Part shown: positions 8,864-18,007 of the stretch, one piece after another
How the letters are laid out: the number at the start of each line of letters is the position of its first letter
Position numbering within the stretch: the stretch's first letter is position 1
Assembly: GCA_963775825.1 (NCBI GenBank)
Contig: CAVZKY010000038.1
Span: forward strand, 1-64,000
Direction: 5' to 3'
Origin: Bog-532 sp963775825
Lineage (GTDB): Bacteria; Actinomycetota; Actinomycetes; Streptosporangiales; Streptosporangiaceae
DNA: 64,000 nucleotides
Translations under genes and position numbers: made by a program
Notes under the pieces: generated by a model
Seen by the model: only the letters and a program-made list of their open reading frames with translations
Told to the model about the DNA's origin: nothing
Databases searched by the model: none

Positions 8864-9427
8864 TCACCCAGTCTCCTCGCGGCTTGTGCTCGAATCCCGT
8901 TCGGCGCCGATCTGGACAATAATCATCGTGGCGGCTCTGTCGCCCCGGTTGTGCCATGCGTGACGGGTGCCGCGCTGAACAACGCAGCTGCCAGGCGTAA
9001 GATGCACTTCCTGGCCGTCATCTAGTTCCAGCCAAATCTCGCCATCGGCGCAGAAAGCGTAGTCAACAGTGTCTGTCGTGTGCATGCCGGAATTATCCGA
9101 CTCAATAACTCCAAGGAGGCCAGGAAGCAATCGTTCTGCCTCTGCCGAGATCTCGGCTGGATCACCGGCTGGCTCTGGCACCTGACGGCCTGGGGCCCAG
9201 CGGACGACCAGAAACCGCGTGCCACCCAAAGCCGGGAAGTATGGCTTGACCACCGCATCGTCACGGGCACCGAGAATGGGGTGGCCGCCCTCGGTGCCCC
9301 AGAGCAGAAAGAACTCCAGGCCCGGCAGTGCCCGGACCGAAATCCCGTCGGGCCGATCATCAGACGTAAATACAGACTTACCTTCCGGGGTAACGCCGGT
9401 AACGACACGACGAGCTTCCACGGACAC
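8864..9427 (-). CDS. Cupin-domain protein
   Basis: 187 residues. The C-terminal half is a cupin barrel: TVDYAFCADGEIWLELDDG (motif 1 with conserved Glu) and TRHAWHNRGDRAATMIIVQ (motif 2 with His). The N-terminal part (SVFTSDDRPDGISVRALPG) is the extension seen in actinomycete cupins found beside SDR and isomerase genes. GTG start, with AGGGGG just upstream; a second GTG two codons later fits the site better. Same strand as the SDR, so it is probably the head of that operon. Ligand and reaction unknown. Confidence 0.7.
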   Translation of the reverse strand: MSVEARRVVTGVTPEGKSVFTSDDRPDGISVRALPGLEFFLLWGTEGGHPILGARDDAVVKPYFPALGGTRFLVVRWAPGRQVPEPAGDPAEISAEAERLLPGLLGVIESDNSGMHTTDTVDYAFCADGEIWLELDDGQEVHLTPGSCVVQRGTRHAWHNRGDRAATMIIVQIGAERDSSTSREETG

Positions 9428-9479
9428 CCCCTGTGCATTGACTCTGATGGACGCTTGGATCGAGGCGCCTTTTTCACTC

Positions 9480-9707
9480 TTGACGTTTAATAGTCAGCAG
9501 GCAGGGAACTGCGGCAGCACGCCGATCGACCTCATCGTGGTCGACAACATCGTCCCGATAAGAGATCCGGACACAGGCGAGGTCACGAGCGCGACTGGCG
9601 GACGGCCAAGGATCTGGACCGACTGGACGGCGCTCCAGTCGGACCTTAAGGCCTCTACATATGACTACACGCTTCCCGCTCTTCTAGCACGAGACCTGCC
9701 GAGTTGA
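9480..9707 (+). pseudogene. Possible 3' remnant of an unidentified gene
   Basis: A protein-like stretch (PIDLIVVDNIVPIRDPDTGE, then PRIWTDWTALQSDLK) ends at 9707, without a start codon or ribosome site. Third-position GC is lower than in neighbouring genes, so it may have been acquired. I do not recognise it. Confidence 0.3.
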
Positions 9708-9802
9708 ACGGCTGGATCATGATCGCTGTGCCATTAGATCTTTTGCCTGAAAAGCGAACGATCCACGCTGGCCATTGGCCCATTTCGAAGATGATCGCCG
9801 CC

Positions 9803-10096
9803 TCATTGTCCGCTCACGGTAGGCCCCGGAATGATTTTGTAGACTGGCCCAACCATGGGTCGGCCGAGATCGAGGCCAATTTGCTGGAGAATGGGCATTG
9901 TCGTCTCGATGGACTTGCCGAAATCCTGCTGCGATTCCCAGATCTCAAACAGCTGCAGCTTGTCACCGGAGCCGAAGCAGGCGTGGTAAAGGCGCCCAGC
10001 GGGTGTGCCTGCCCCGGCCGCGTCGAGACGACTCATGATCTCGTCGTATTGCGCAGCACTCATGGATGACGGGGTCAAGTAGATGGCGATCGCCAC
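9803..10096 (-). CDS. Small dimeric alpha/beta-barrel (ABM-like) protein
   Basis: 97 residues from GTG at 10096, chosen because GGGAGG lies six bases upstream; the longer ATG frame begins in non-coding sequence. The pattern IAIYLTPSSMSAAQYDEIM, then GRLYHACFGSGDKLQLFEIW and a final VGPVYKI strand is that of stress-responsive or antibiotic-biosynthesis-monooxygenase-like ferredoxin folds. Such proteins are dimers that bind small hydrophobic ligands or haem. Stands alone; no partner suggests a substrate. Confidence 0.65.
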   Translation of the reverse strand: MAIAIYLTPSSMSAAQYDEIMSRLDAAGAGTPAGRLYHACFGSGDKLQLFEIWESQQDFGKSIETTMPILQQIGLDLGRPMVGPVYKIIPGPTVSGQ

Positions 10097-10474
10097 GATA
10101 TCCTCCCTAACTGACTCACTGGTCAAACATCGAGTGGTATAGGTCCCGGTCGTCATCGCAAGTTCGGTTCTGCGCAACACCACTCTTAGGCGCCGACCCT
10201 AAAGGACTAGAATCAGAGCACTAGTGCCGAACGTCCCGCCAGTACAGGCCGCGAGTACAAGCCGGTGGCCCCTGGATTCGCAGAGTAACCAAGGGGGTAC
10301 CTTACGACTGTCGCCAGCGGCGGACGTCAGCGAACGAGGACCGGACGGGTGCTCCGCAGGCCAGGAACCCCGCTTCGTCGGCTGCTGCAGCAGGCCGCCC
10401 GCAACTTGGCTTCGGGACGAAGAGCTGCGGAGCAACCTTGGGGACCACTTGGGGACCACACGGCATGCAACCGA
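10097..10474. other. No gene seen
   Basis: About 380 bases between the small barrel protein and the integrase stub. Short frames on both strands lack start sites and family features. Nothing else recognised. Confidence 0.4.
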
Positions 10475-10657
10475 CTACACAAGCTGCACGTCGAGCACGG
10501 AGCACGCGAACGCCGTGCTCGTGTGGCCGACCACGCGGGCGATGTGCTCGATCGGCATACTGTCATCCGACAGCAGCAGAGCTGACACCCCATTCGTCGG
10601 GATTGACCACGAACAGCGCGGACGGTCGCCATGCCGGTCCTGGTATGTCAGCGGCAC
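10475..10657 (-). pseudogene. Tyrosine recombinase (integrase) C-terminal stub
   Basis: LLLSDDSMPIEHIARVVGH followed by TST matches the C-terminal box of actinomycete phage/ICE integrases (usual form: LLSDAGVPIEEIARLVGH-SST), including the second catalytic His region. The catalytic Tyr and the rest of the protein are missing; a stop follows 13 residues after the box. It marks a former integrated element. Confidence 0.55.
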
Positions 10658-10714
10658 GCCCAGCTGGCAGGGACCGGCCGCATGACGCGCTCACTTTGTT
10701 AACGCGGCCGGGGT

Positions 10715-10875
10715 TCAGTCGCGGCGTAGTTCGTGCCAGATCTCGCGGGCATCGGAGCTGATCAGGCAGTAAGGATTGCCGCCGTTCCGGCTGACGGCCT
10801 CGAACCGCGGTTTGTCCCCGTAGCGCACGATCACGCTGATCGTGTAGCTGGGGAACGCCGTACGCAGTGCTCCGG
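10715..10875 (-). pseudogene. 3' end of a small actinomycete hypothetical gene
   Basis: The frame FPSYTISVIVRYGDKPRFEA, then NGGNPYCLISSDAREIW, ending HELRRD-stop matches the pattern of a small uncharacterised protein that I associate with soil actinomycetes. The 5' half is replaced by the downstream edge of the truncated LuxR gene at about 10,876. Confidence 0.4.
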
Positions 10876-10876
10876 G

Positions 10877-11605
10877 TCAGCCGCGATGACCCCGGGACAG
10901 CTCGATCAGCGCCATCGGGTTGCCGGCCGCCTGGGCCAGTACCTGCTCCCGGCCCTGGCCGCGTGGCGGGCACGGCTGCTCGTCGAGTAGCCGGCTAGCG
11001 TCCGGCGCGCTCAGCGGCGGCAGCAGCAACTCCGGGAAGCCGCGCTCGAAACATGCGGGCGGCATGTTCCCGCGCATGCCAAGCATCAGCACGAGCTGCT
11101 CTGATTCAAGGCGCCGTGCGGCGAAGGCGAGCGTGTCGAGTGAGCCGCGGTCCAGCCACTGTGCGTTGTCGGCGACCACCAGCAGCGGATGGTCTTCGGC
11201 CAGTTCAGACAGCACCGTGAGCACGGCGATCCCGGTCAGCAGGGCATCAGGCTGGACCGTGGCGGTCGAGAGCGCCAACGCTTCCAGCAGCGTCTGACGG
11301 TCGGGCAGGTCTGCCACGCGGTCAAGCACCGGCAGCAGCAACTGGCGGAGCCCGGCGAACGCCAGGTACTGCTCGGGCTCCCGGCCGATGACCGAGAGCA
11401 CCCTCATCCCGGTCGATCTGGCCTGCCGCGCGGCGTCGGCCAGCAGGGCGGTCTTGCCCACGCCCGCATCACCCAGTAGGACCAGGACACGGCTTTCTCC
11501 CGAGCGCTGGTCCACAAGTCCGCGGACCAGCGACACCTCGCTGTCCCGACCGATCAACCCCGTGTCCCTGACGGCCAACCCGGAAACCCCCAAGCGACGT
11601 CCCAA
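10877..11605 (-). pseudogene. Second LuxR-family ATPase regulator, NTPase domain only
   Basis: 242 residues carrying just the ATPase half of an ATP-binding LuxR regulator: LIGRDSEVSLVRGLVD, P-loop GDAGVGKT (near residue 47), FAGLRQLLLPVLDR, Walker B LVVADNAQWLD, and ALIELSRG near the end. The TPR and helix-turn-helix regions are missing; after RGHRG the frame stops and unrelated sequence begins. Residue D in VADNAQ replaces the more usual VDDAQ, so hydrolysis may be weak. With the truncated copy at 6.9-7.7 kb this gives two such stumps within 4 kb. Confidence 0.75.
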
Positions 11606-11990
11606 CGCCAGAATACGGCCCGGTTTCCGGGAGGCGAAGGGCAGTCGGCTTGCTACTGACGCGGTATCCGCAACCTGACTGCACGGTCCTGCCGGGCGAC
11701 CCGGATCTTTCCGTCAAGGACGTGACTGGCGCCATCGCCATGCTAACCGCGCAGTAGGGATTCTCCATGTGCAGTCAGGTAGCGGATACCCGCGCGCCCC
11801 TGCTGCTGTCCAAGATCCTTAGTACACCTCAACTGACGCTTAATACTGCAACGGCATTTGACTTGAGCGTGCGGACCCGGACGGATCAACCCTGCCCGTC
11901 GGGAGCCAGCCACTTCCCTACGTCAGCAGCCGCGACCGCCCGGCAGAGATTAACGTCCGGGTATTGTCAGCTGGTCGGGAGGAGCTTGCC

Positions 11991-12621
11991 GTGGGGCGCG
12001 AGGTTGCGGAGCTGTACCAGGGCCAGCCGATGCTGGCCTTCCCGGACCCGGCCGCGTGGGAGAAATGGCTGGCGGCCGAGCAGGCCGGCTTCTCAGGGCT
12101 GTGGCTGAAGCTCGCGAAGAAGGGCTGCCCCGACACCACCGTCAGCTATGCCGAGGCACTCGACGTCGCCTTGTGCTTCGGCTGGATCGACGGCCAGAAG
12201 CGGCCGCTGGACGACGATTACTGGCTGCAGCGATTCACGCCGCGCAAGCCGGGCAGCAAGTGGTCGAAGATCAACCGCGGCAAGGCGGAAGCTCTGATCG
12301 CGGCCGGCCGGATGCGTCCGCCGGCCTCCGCGAGGTGGAAGCGGCCAAGGCTGACGGCCGCTGGGCCGCCGCCTACGACGGGCAAAGCACCGCGACGGTC
12401 CCCGACGACCTGCGCCAGGCCCTGGACCCGATGAGGACGCCGCGGCCTTCTTCGCCACGCTCGACCGCGGGAACCGCTATGCCATCTTGCACCGGATCCA
12501 CGAGGCCAAGAAGCCGGAGACCCGAGCGGCCCGCATCGCTAAGTTCGTCGCGATGCTGCACGATCACCAGACCGTGCATCCCGTTCCGGCCCGCGACCGC
12601 GCGGGCGCCGCCCGGGACTGA
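11991..12621 (+). pseudogene. YdeI/OmpD-associated family protein, broken by two frameshifts
   Basis: GTG at 11991 with GGGAGG about eight bases upstream. Frame 1 gives FPDPAAWEKWLAAEQAGFSG, ALDVALCFGWIDGQKRPLDD and RFTPRKPGSKWSKIN; near 12,310 the protein continues one frame over (LREVEAAKADGRWAAAYDGQ) and near 12,430 in the third (AAFFATLDRGNRYAILHRI, ending at 12,621). Put together this is a normal-length, about 205-residue YdeI-like protein of the family linked to bacteriocin and stress protection. Two indels could be sequencing errors or recent decay. Confidence 0.7.
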
Positions 12622-12992
12622 ACGCCGACGCCGCCGATCCCTGCCAGCCGCCCGGCCCGTTACTGGTCAGCTGACCGGCCCACCGGTCCAGGGCGGCAGT
12701 GACGTCGGTGATAGGACGAGGCTGCGCGCGTCGTTGATCTCGGCGCTGCCGCCGTCCACGCTGGCCGGGCCACTTGACGGCATGATCGCCGCGAACGTTC
12801 CCGCTTCGGCCCGGAAGACCCCGGCCGCCTGCCGCAGGCCGGGATCATCTCCCCGTCTGGAGGAACACTGACCACTCCAGACAGGCAGACCGCCAGCCAG
12901 CCCCGCAGGATTATGCCGACAACGGAAAGACGCTCACCGCCCTGACCAGGAGATCCGGGACCAGGATCGGCATAACCCGGGACTCGGCATAA
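12622..12992. other. No gene seen
   Basis: About 370 bases without a convincing coding frame. It separates the YdeI-like gene from a reverse-transcriptase stub. Confidence 0.4.
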
Positions 12993-13108
12993 TCCGACGA
13001 CCTCGCGGTGCTCTGCCACAGCCAGAAGCAGGCACGACAAGTCAAGGCGCAGCTCACGGAATGGCTGGCGCCCCGGGGCCTGTCTTCAAGAAGACTCGTT
13101 TGGTGATC
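12993..13108 (+). pseudogene. Reverse transcriptase (group II intron maturase-type) stub
   Basis: SDDLAVLCHSQKQARQVKAQ followed by LTEWLAPRGL matches the segment around the catalytic YADD box of group II intron reverse transcriptases, with the helix and LAPRGL that follow. The Tyr-Ala of YADD has become a stop or Ser context, and the next motif (FKKTRLVIE) is one frame over. Only about 38 residues are left, so the element is dead. Confidence 0.5.
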
Positions 13109-13115
13109 GAAAGGA

Positions 13116-15953
13116 TCAGTAGCGGCACGATAGATCCGCCGGGGGGGAAGTCCCGACGTATTGTCGCCATTCCGCGCGCGTCAGGATGCGGCCCGCCCAG
13201 GCGCACGCGGACTTGACCCAGATCGGAGGGGACAGCTTCCATCGGGTGGGATACGCGGATGGCGCGGCGAGCCAGAGGTTGTCCGCGGCGTCGAGGGCCA
13301 TCGACGTCCGGTGGCCGTACTCGTCGCCGCCTGCGAGAGGGTCCCCGTTGGCATTGATCAGCGGCAGTGCTTGCAGTGACCCGATCGCGGTCCGCTGCGC
13401 CGTGTCCCATATATGGAGATCATCCTGGGTGTCGAGCGCGAAAAGCAGTTGGCCGTCGTGACTGAACGCCAGATCCTGCGCCGAGCCGGAGCCTCCAAAA
13501 CTGCCGACCTGGCCGTGGCGCGGGTCCCAGAGCAGAACCGCGGTGGGGGTCGCTTGGGCCACGACCTGGCTGCCCGGCACGAATGCGATCGTAGAGTATC
13601 GATCGGTTTCCAGCCCGTTTGTACCGGTGACCGCCCCGGAGCTGATGTCAAACCACACGATCTGCCCCGTGGTGATGCTGACCGCCATACTGCGGGCGTC
13701 TGAGGGAATGGCGACGTCACTCAGGTCAGCGCCGCCGTGAGGCAGCGAGTACGAGCGCACGATCTTTCCCCGGCGCAAGTCGAGCAGCCCTATGCGGTTG
13801 GAAGGAAACGCGGTGATGACAACGTGGTCACTATCCACTGGCCGCAGTTCTCCAGCGGAGAAGTCACCCGTTTGTATCCAGCGGACAGCGGAGGGGCATC
13901 CCGCTGACGTGGGCCAGACGCCTACGTAACCCGTCCCGTCGATGGTGGAGTCGTAGGACAGGAGCGTGGACCCATCCGGCGTGAAGGCGACCTTGCCCTG
14001 GCCGAACGGATTGGCATTCGGGTACCTGATTCGCCCGGCGCGGCGCACGTCATAGCAGACGATATCGGCGCCATCCGTCCAGACCACGAGGCGGCCGCGT
14101 GGATCGGCAGCAAGGCTGGTGAAGCACGCCTCGCAGGCCAACGGCGCTACCTCGGCGGGAAGCTCCGTGGCCAGGCGCGAGCGCTGCTGGAGATCAAAGA
14201 TGACGGCGGTGCCGCCGCCAGCGGCGATCAGCCACCGACCGTCGGCGGAGAACGCGATCTGCTGCGCGTTCGTGAAGCCCGGCAGTTGCACGCTGGTGAG
14301 CCCGGCCCGAGAAGCTACGGCGGATCGATCCTGCACGGCCAGCACGCCGTCGGAGATGTAGGCGAGCCGGTTCGCGCTGTCATCGATCGCGATGACGGAC
14401 GTCGTTACGGGCAGTGAACCGAAGCTGCCGCGCGCTTGCCCGGTTGCGGCGTCGCTGACGGGCGCGCTGCCGCTGACGGCATAGACGTATGTCCGGCCGT
14501 CACCGGACCAGGCGTCTGGAACCGTGCGGTCGCCGGGCGCCTGCTGCTCATGCTCGCTGATCAGGCGCGGCTGAGATGCCATCCGCCACACCTGAGTCGC
14601 CCCGGTGTCCAAGCCGACCAGCACGGTGTCCTCTTGCAGAAAGCCCACGTGATCCTCGTACTGGCCGAGGTCCGCATTTCCCAGTGCGACGTGATAACGC
14701 ACCGTCCCGCTGGCCGCGTCGAGGTCGACCAGTGTGTTATCCGACAGCACCACGGCGATGGTGGCGGCATCAGGCGAGACGGCGATGGCCTGGACCTGGC
14801 TGCCCAGAGCCCGTCGCCAGCGCAGCGATCCAGACGACAGCGACCATAGGCGAACCGTGCCCGCGGCATCCCCGCCGGCGACCATTGTGCCCGGACCGGA
14901 TTCGGCGAGGGCCGTTACCGGTGCGTCACCCGCCGCTGGCAGCGACTGCTGGCGGGCCTGCGCGGTGCCGAGCAGCGACACGCTCCCCTGAGCGCCGCCG
15001 ACCACCATTCCGCCACCCGGGCGGGCGATGAGCGCCGTCACCTGGAACCGCTGCGGCACGAACTGAACCAGTTGCGGGCTGGCTGAAACCGCAGAGAACA
15101 GGGACGCGAGAGTATCCGGGCCCGGTTTCAGCTGATTAGCTTTCTGAGCTAGGAGCAGCCCCAGATCCAGCTGGGTGGGCGCCGTGCTGCCTGCGGCCGA
15201 CGTGAGCGCCCGCGACTCGGCGAGCACCGTCTGCTGTTGCGCGGTGTTGCGTTGCTGAACCGCGACCCAGGCCCCGGTGCCGGCGGCGACCGCCAGCACA
15301 ACCAGGACGGTTATCGTGGCTGCCGTTAGGCGAACCACCCTGCGGTGCAGGGTGAGGTCACGCCCTATCAGGTCATCCTTGGACATGCCGCGGAGGGGAG
15401 CGGCGAGAGTGGCGAGATCTTCCTGCAGGCGCGGGTCGCGGTGCGAGAGGGTCGACTTGCCGGTCGTCCACCGCAGATCCACCCATAGCGGTTCGCCCGG
15501 AAACCACCGTGACAGGCACCGCGGCAGCGCATCGGTCGTGCGCCAGTCGAAGTCCCCGGCGGCGGAGTCCCACGCGATTCCGCCGTGCGTGAGGCCGATG
15601 AGAAGGCGGTCCGGCGCACGGTGACGCTGCCACCACTCGATTTCCTGCCGTACCCACGGTGAGCTGGCGGCAGCGGGCGAGGCGAAGAGGATAAAGAAGC
15701 GCGATGCCGCAAGGGCCCGCTCGATCGTGGGCCACAGTTCCGGGGTGGCAGCCAGATTGGTTTGGTCACGGAAGACCCGCAGTGCTTTACGCTGAAATAA
15801 TGGTTTGGCCAGCGTCTGCACCCCATTTTGCAGGGCAGGAGCGAGGTTGCCGTCGGCAGCATGGCTGTAGGAAATAAACGCATCGTAGTGCTGCTCCGTA
15901 ATTGGGGCGGCAGGCACGTCTCCTGCGCTTCGTGTTGGTATGCCGTCAGGCAT
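13116..15953 (-). CDS. TIR domain - transmembrane - beta-propeller protein
   Basis: 945 residues. TIR domain at about 22-160 (YDAFISYSHAADGN; FRDQTNLAATPELW; FILFASPAAASSPWVRQEIE). Glu104, in the SPWVRQEI helix, sits where TIR NADases carry their catalytic Glu. A single membrane helix lies near 207-232 (TAATITVLVVLAVAAGTGAW), then a linker like those of WD40-STAND proteins and a long repeat region (about 290-930) with WD40-like blades such as AGTVRLWSLSSGSLRWRR. Start ATG at 15953 with AGGGGGCG upstream. Only 14 bases separate it from the SLOG-SLATT gene, so the two are probably co-transcribed. Likely role: membrane-anchored effector whose propeller senses a trigger and whose TIR cleaves NAD+ or makes a signal nucleotide; this is inference. 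Confidence 0.85.
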   Translation of the reverse strand: MPDGIPTRSAGDVPAAPITEQHYDAFISYSHAADGNLAPALQNGVQTLAKPLFQRKALRVFRDQTNLAATPELWPTIERALAASRFFILFASPAAASSPWVRQEIEWWQRHRAPDRLLIGLTHGGIAWDSAAGDFDWRTTDALPRCLSRWFPGEPLWVDLRWTTGKSTLSHRDPRLQEDLATLAAPLRGMSKDDLIGRDLTLHRRVVRLTAATITVLVVLAVAAGTGAWVAVQQRNTAQQQTVLAESRALTSAAGSTAPTQLDLGLLLAQKANQLKPGPDTLASLFSAVSASPQLVQFVPQRFQVTALIARPGGGMVVGGAQGSVSLLGTAQARQQSLPAAGDAPVTALAESGPGTMVAGGDAAGTVRLWSLSSGSLRWRRALGSQVQAIAVSPDAATIAVVLSDNTLVDLDAASGTVRYHVALGNADLGQYEDHVGFLQEDTVLVGLDTGATQVWRMASQPRLISEHEQQAPGDRTVPDAWSGDGRTYVYAVSGSAPVSDAATGQARGSFGSLPVTTSVIAIDDSANRLAYISDGVLAVQDRSAVASRAGLTSVQLPGFTNAQQIAFSADGRWLIAAGGGTAVIFDLQQRSRLATELPAEVAPLACEACFTSLAADPRGRLVVWTDGADIVCYDVRRAGRIRYPNANPFGQGKVAFTPDGSTLLSYDSTIDGTGYVGVWPTSAGCPSAVRWIQTGDFSAGELRPVDSDHVVITAFPSNRIGLLDLRRGKIVRSYSLPHGGADLSDVAIPSDARSMAVSITTGQIVWFDISSGAVTGTNGLETDRYSTIAFVPGSQVVAQATPTAVLLWDPRHGQVGSFGGSGSAQDLAFSHDGQLLFALDTQDDLHIWDTAQRTAIGSLQALPLINANGDPLAGGDEYGHRTSMALDAADNLWLAAPSAYPTRWKLSPPIWVKSACAWAGRILTRAEWRQYVGTSPPADLSCRY

Positions 15954-15967
15954 CGTCGCCCCCTGGA

Positions 15968-17854
15968 CTAGCCGTTACTCGGATTGACGGACGGGTCGGC
16001 GGGAGCCGTCACAGGCACCGGGTCGGTGGCTCCCACGGACTGAACGCGGTTCGCAGCCTCGGCTTGCCGGCTTTTGAGGTCTTCCAGCGTGTCGCTCATC
16101 TGCTGGACCCAGCCGACCATTTCCGTGGTCAGCACGGCTTCGCCGCGAGTTACGAGATCCCTAAGGGCGGCGGCGTTCCGCTGAGCCGGGCTGCGCGTAC
16201 GCCATTCGCGTTCCAGGCCAGCGAGCTTTGCGGCGGCCTGGTTGTAGGTGACGACGGTGTTGTCGATTTGCAGATAGCCCAGGTAGGCCAGGGCGGCGGC
16301 CGATGCCCCACTGGTGAGCCCTATCCAGACCTCCCGCCCGGCGGCCGCAAGGATCGCTCCGGTGGCTCCGGTGGCGATAGCGAGCAGCTGCAAGGCGTTC
16401 CGACCGCGATCGAGGCTGCGGACGCGGCCGTGATAGTAGGCGAGCTGGTCCGCGACCCGGATTTGGAGGTATCGCTCAGCGTCCAGCGGACTGAGCCCGT
16501 CATCGTCACATCCTGCGCCGTACATTTCAGGCGGGAGCGGCCCGTTATAGGGAGTTAATGGACCGCTGCTTGCCTGGGTCTGCATCAGCCGGGTGTCTAT
16601 AGCGCTGAGATGCGCCGCTAGCTCTTGCTGGCGGGAAGCATGCTCTCGTCCGGCCCCCAGGTCAGCATCGACCGTCGCGAATACGCGGTAACGGTAGATC
16701 TCTGCCTTGATCGCCTCGGCGGCGGCACGCAGCATCACCCAGCGCTGCCCGACCGCACGGCGGCCAGCGACGGCGATCAGGACGGCGGCCAGGATGGGAA
16801 TGGCAACAACTGCCCAGTGCAGTGCCTGGCCGCCGACCTGGTTGTAGATCAGGGCGAGAAGTGTAGCCACGACCCCGAGCAGGAGAATCGACGCCTGGAG
16901 GCGGGTAAAGGTTGCCCGCAGCCGGGCGGCGAGATGGTCGTAGGTCGCGAACTGCTGCCAAGCAGACTTGAGGGCGGCCTCGTCCTGCAGCTCCCAGGCA
17001 ATCTGGCGGCTGACTTGTCCCGGCTCAGTGGCAGTGACCGGCCGGATGTCGCCGTCGCTGACGATCTCCCGGAGACCAGCGTCAGCAATGGCGGACAGAG
17101 AAAGCTTGGGGTCCCTAAGCACGCCCGGAAGCAAACGGGCGGCCAGGCGCCGACGTGGCATGCGGTGGGTTCGCCGGAGCTCGAGGATGGAGTCGGCCAG
17201 CCCACCGGTTCCCTGGATGACGAAAACCGGCCAGCCGTGGCGCACCGACTGAACAACCTCAGTCTTAGCTACCTCGCCGCCACCGGCCAGCACGACGGCC
17301 ACCCGGCCGCTCCTGGCGCGCGCCGCCGCCACCGCCATCAGCAAGCCGGTCTCGCCGCCCCATTCGTCACTGTCGGCCAGAACGAAATGGGAATGATTCT
17401 GCTCGAGTGGCACCCGATCGCCTTCGGGGCCGCCCGCATAGGTGACCAACCCCGCGGGTGCCACGCCCAGCAGCACCGGCATGGCCTCCGGCCGCTTCGC
17501 ACGCGCGGCGCCGGTGATCTGCATGACTCCTGACGAAGTGCCGCCGTCCAGCACAGCCGCGCCGGTCACTTCCGCCGCCGAGGAAACGGCAGGCCCGAGC
17601 ATCGCCACCGCGCGGCCTAGCGAAGCCCCTTTTAGGTCGTCGGCACCTCCGCAGACAAGGATCACGGCAGAACCGCGTCCCCGGGCTTCCAGATCAAGCT
17701 CGGCCAGCAGCTCACGAGGGTCCGCGCCATGCTGTGCACGCAGTACGGCCCGATTGCCGTTGCTGAACCGGACTTCGATCGGCTCGCCAGGGTCCGGGTC
17801 TGCCATGGCATCCACGAAAGGATCATCCCACTTAACCGTCGCTAAAGCTCGCAT
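15968..17854 (-). CDS. SLOG (LSDAT/TRPM-like) - SLATT membrane protein
   Basis: 628 residues. N-terminal Rossmann-like SLOG domain of the prokaryotic LSDAT type (residues about 25-270): VILVCGGADDLKG, VLDGGTSSGVM, LVTYAGGPEGDRVPLEQNHS and VVLAGGGEVAKTEV, the Gly-rich loops that bind nucleotides. Then two hydrophobic pairs (ILLLGVVATLLALIY; WAVVAIPILAAVLIAVAG; later LLAIATGATGAIL and SGASAAALAYLGY) with charged helices between, matching a DUF4231/SLATT pore-like domain. Known for the families: SLOG domains sense or process ADP-ribose-type nucleotides, and SLATT is a predicted pore effector. It precedes the TIR gene on the same strand. A shorter start at 17,806 (MADPDPGE) is possible. Confidence 0.85.
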   Translation of the reverse strand: MRALATVKWDDPFVDAMADPDPGEPIEVRFSNGNRAVLRAQHGADPRELLAELDLEARGRGSAVILVCGGADDLKGASLGRAVAMLGPAVSSAAEVTGAAVLDGGTSSGVMQITGAARAKRPEAMPVLLGVAPAGLVTYAGGPEGDRVPLEQNHSHFVLADSDEWGGETGLLMAVAAARARSGRVAVVLAGGGEVAKTEVVQSVRHGWPVFVIQGTGGLADSILELRRTHRMPRRRLAARLLPGVLRDPKLSLSAIADAGLREIVSDGDIRPVTATEPGQVSRQIAWELQDEAALKSAWQQFATYDHLAARLRATFTRLQASILLLGVVATLLALIYNQVGGQALHWAVVAIPILAAVLIAVAGRRAVGQRWVMLRAAAEAIKAEIYRYRVFATVDADLGAGREHASRQQELAAHLSAIDTRLMQTQASSGPLTPYNGPLPPEMYGAGCDDDGLSPLDAERYLQIRVADQLAYYHGRVRSLDRGRNALQLLAIATGATGAILAAAGREVWIGLTSGASAAALAYLGYLQIDNTVVTYNQAAAKLAGLEREWRTRSPAQRNAAALRDLVTRGEAVLTTEMVGWVQQMSDTLEDLKSRQAEAANRVQSVGATDPVPVTAPADPSVNPSNG

Positions 17855-18007
17855 TCAGATGCCGAGCAGCGGGGGCGGCCCACGCCCACAGATCGGGCGC
17901 TGGGGGCCCGCGGGAACAGCTGGTGATGGGCAATGCGGCCTTAACCTAGCCGCCGGGATCTCCGCCTCCGTAATCTCATGGCCACTGGGCTGGCGTGAGG
18001 AGGGCAA
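17855..18007. promoter_or_regulatory. Divergent promoter region of the conflict module
   Basis: 153 bases between the divergent SLOG-SLATT and TrkA-N/RyR genes, which should hold promoters for both directions. A GAGGAGGG site lies just before the RyR gene start. No clear operator palindrome was recognised. Confidence 0.5.
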
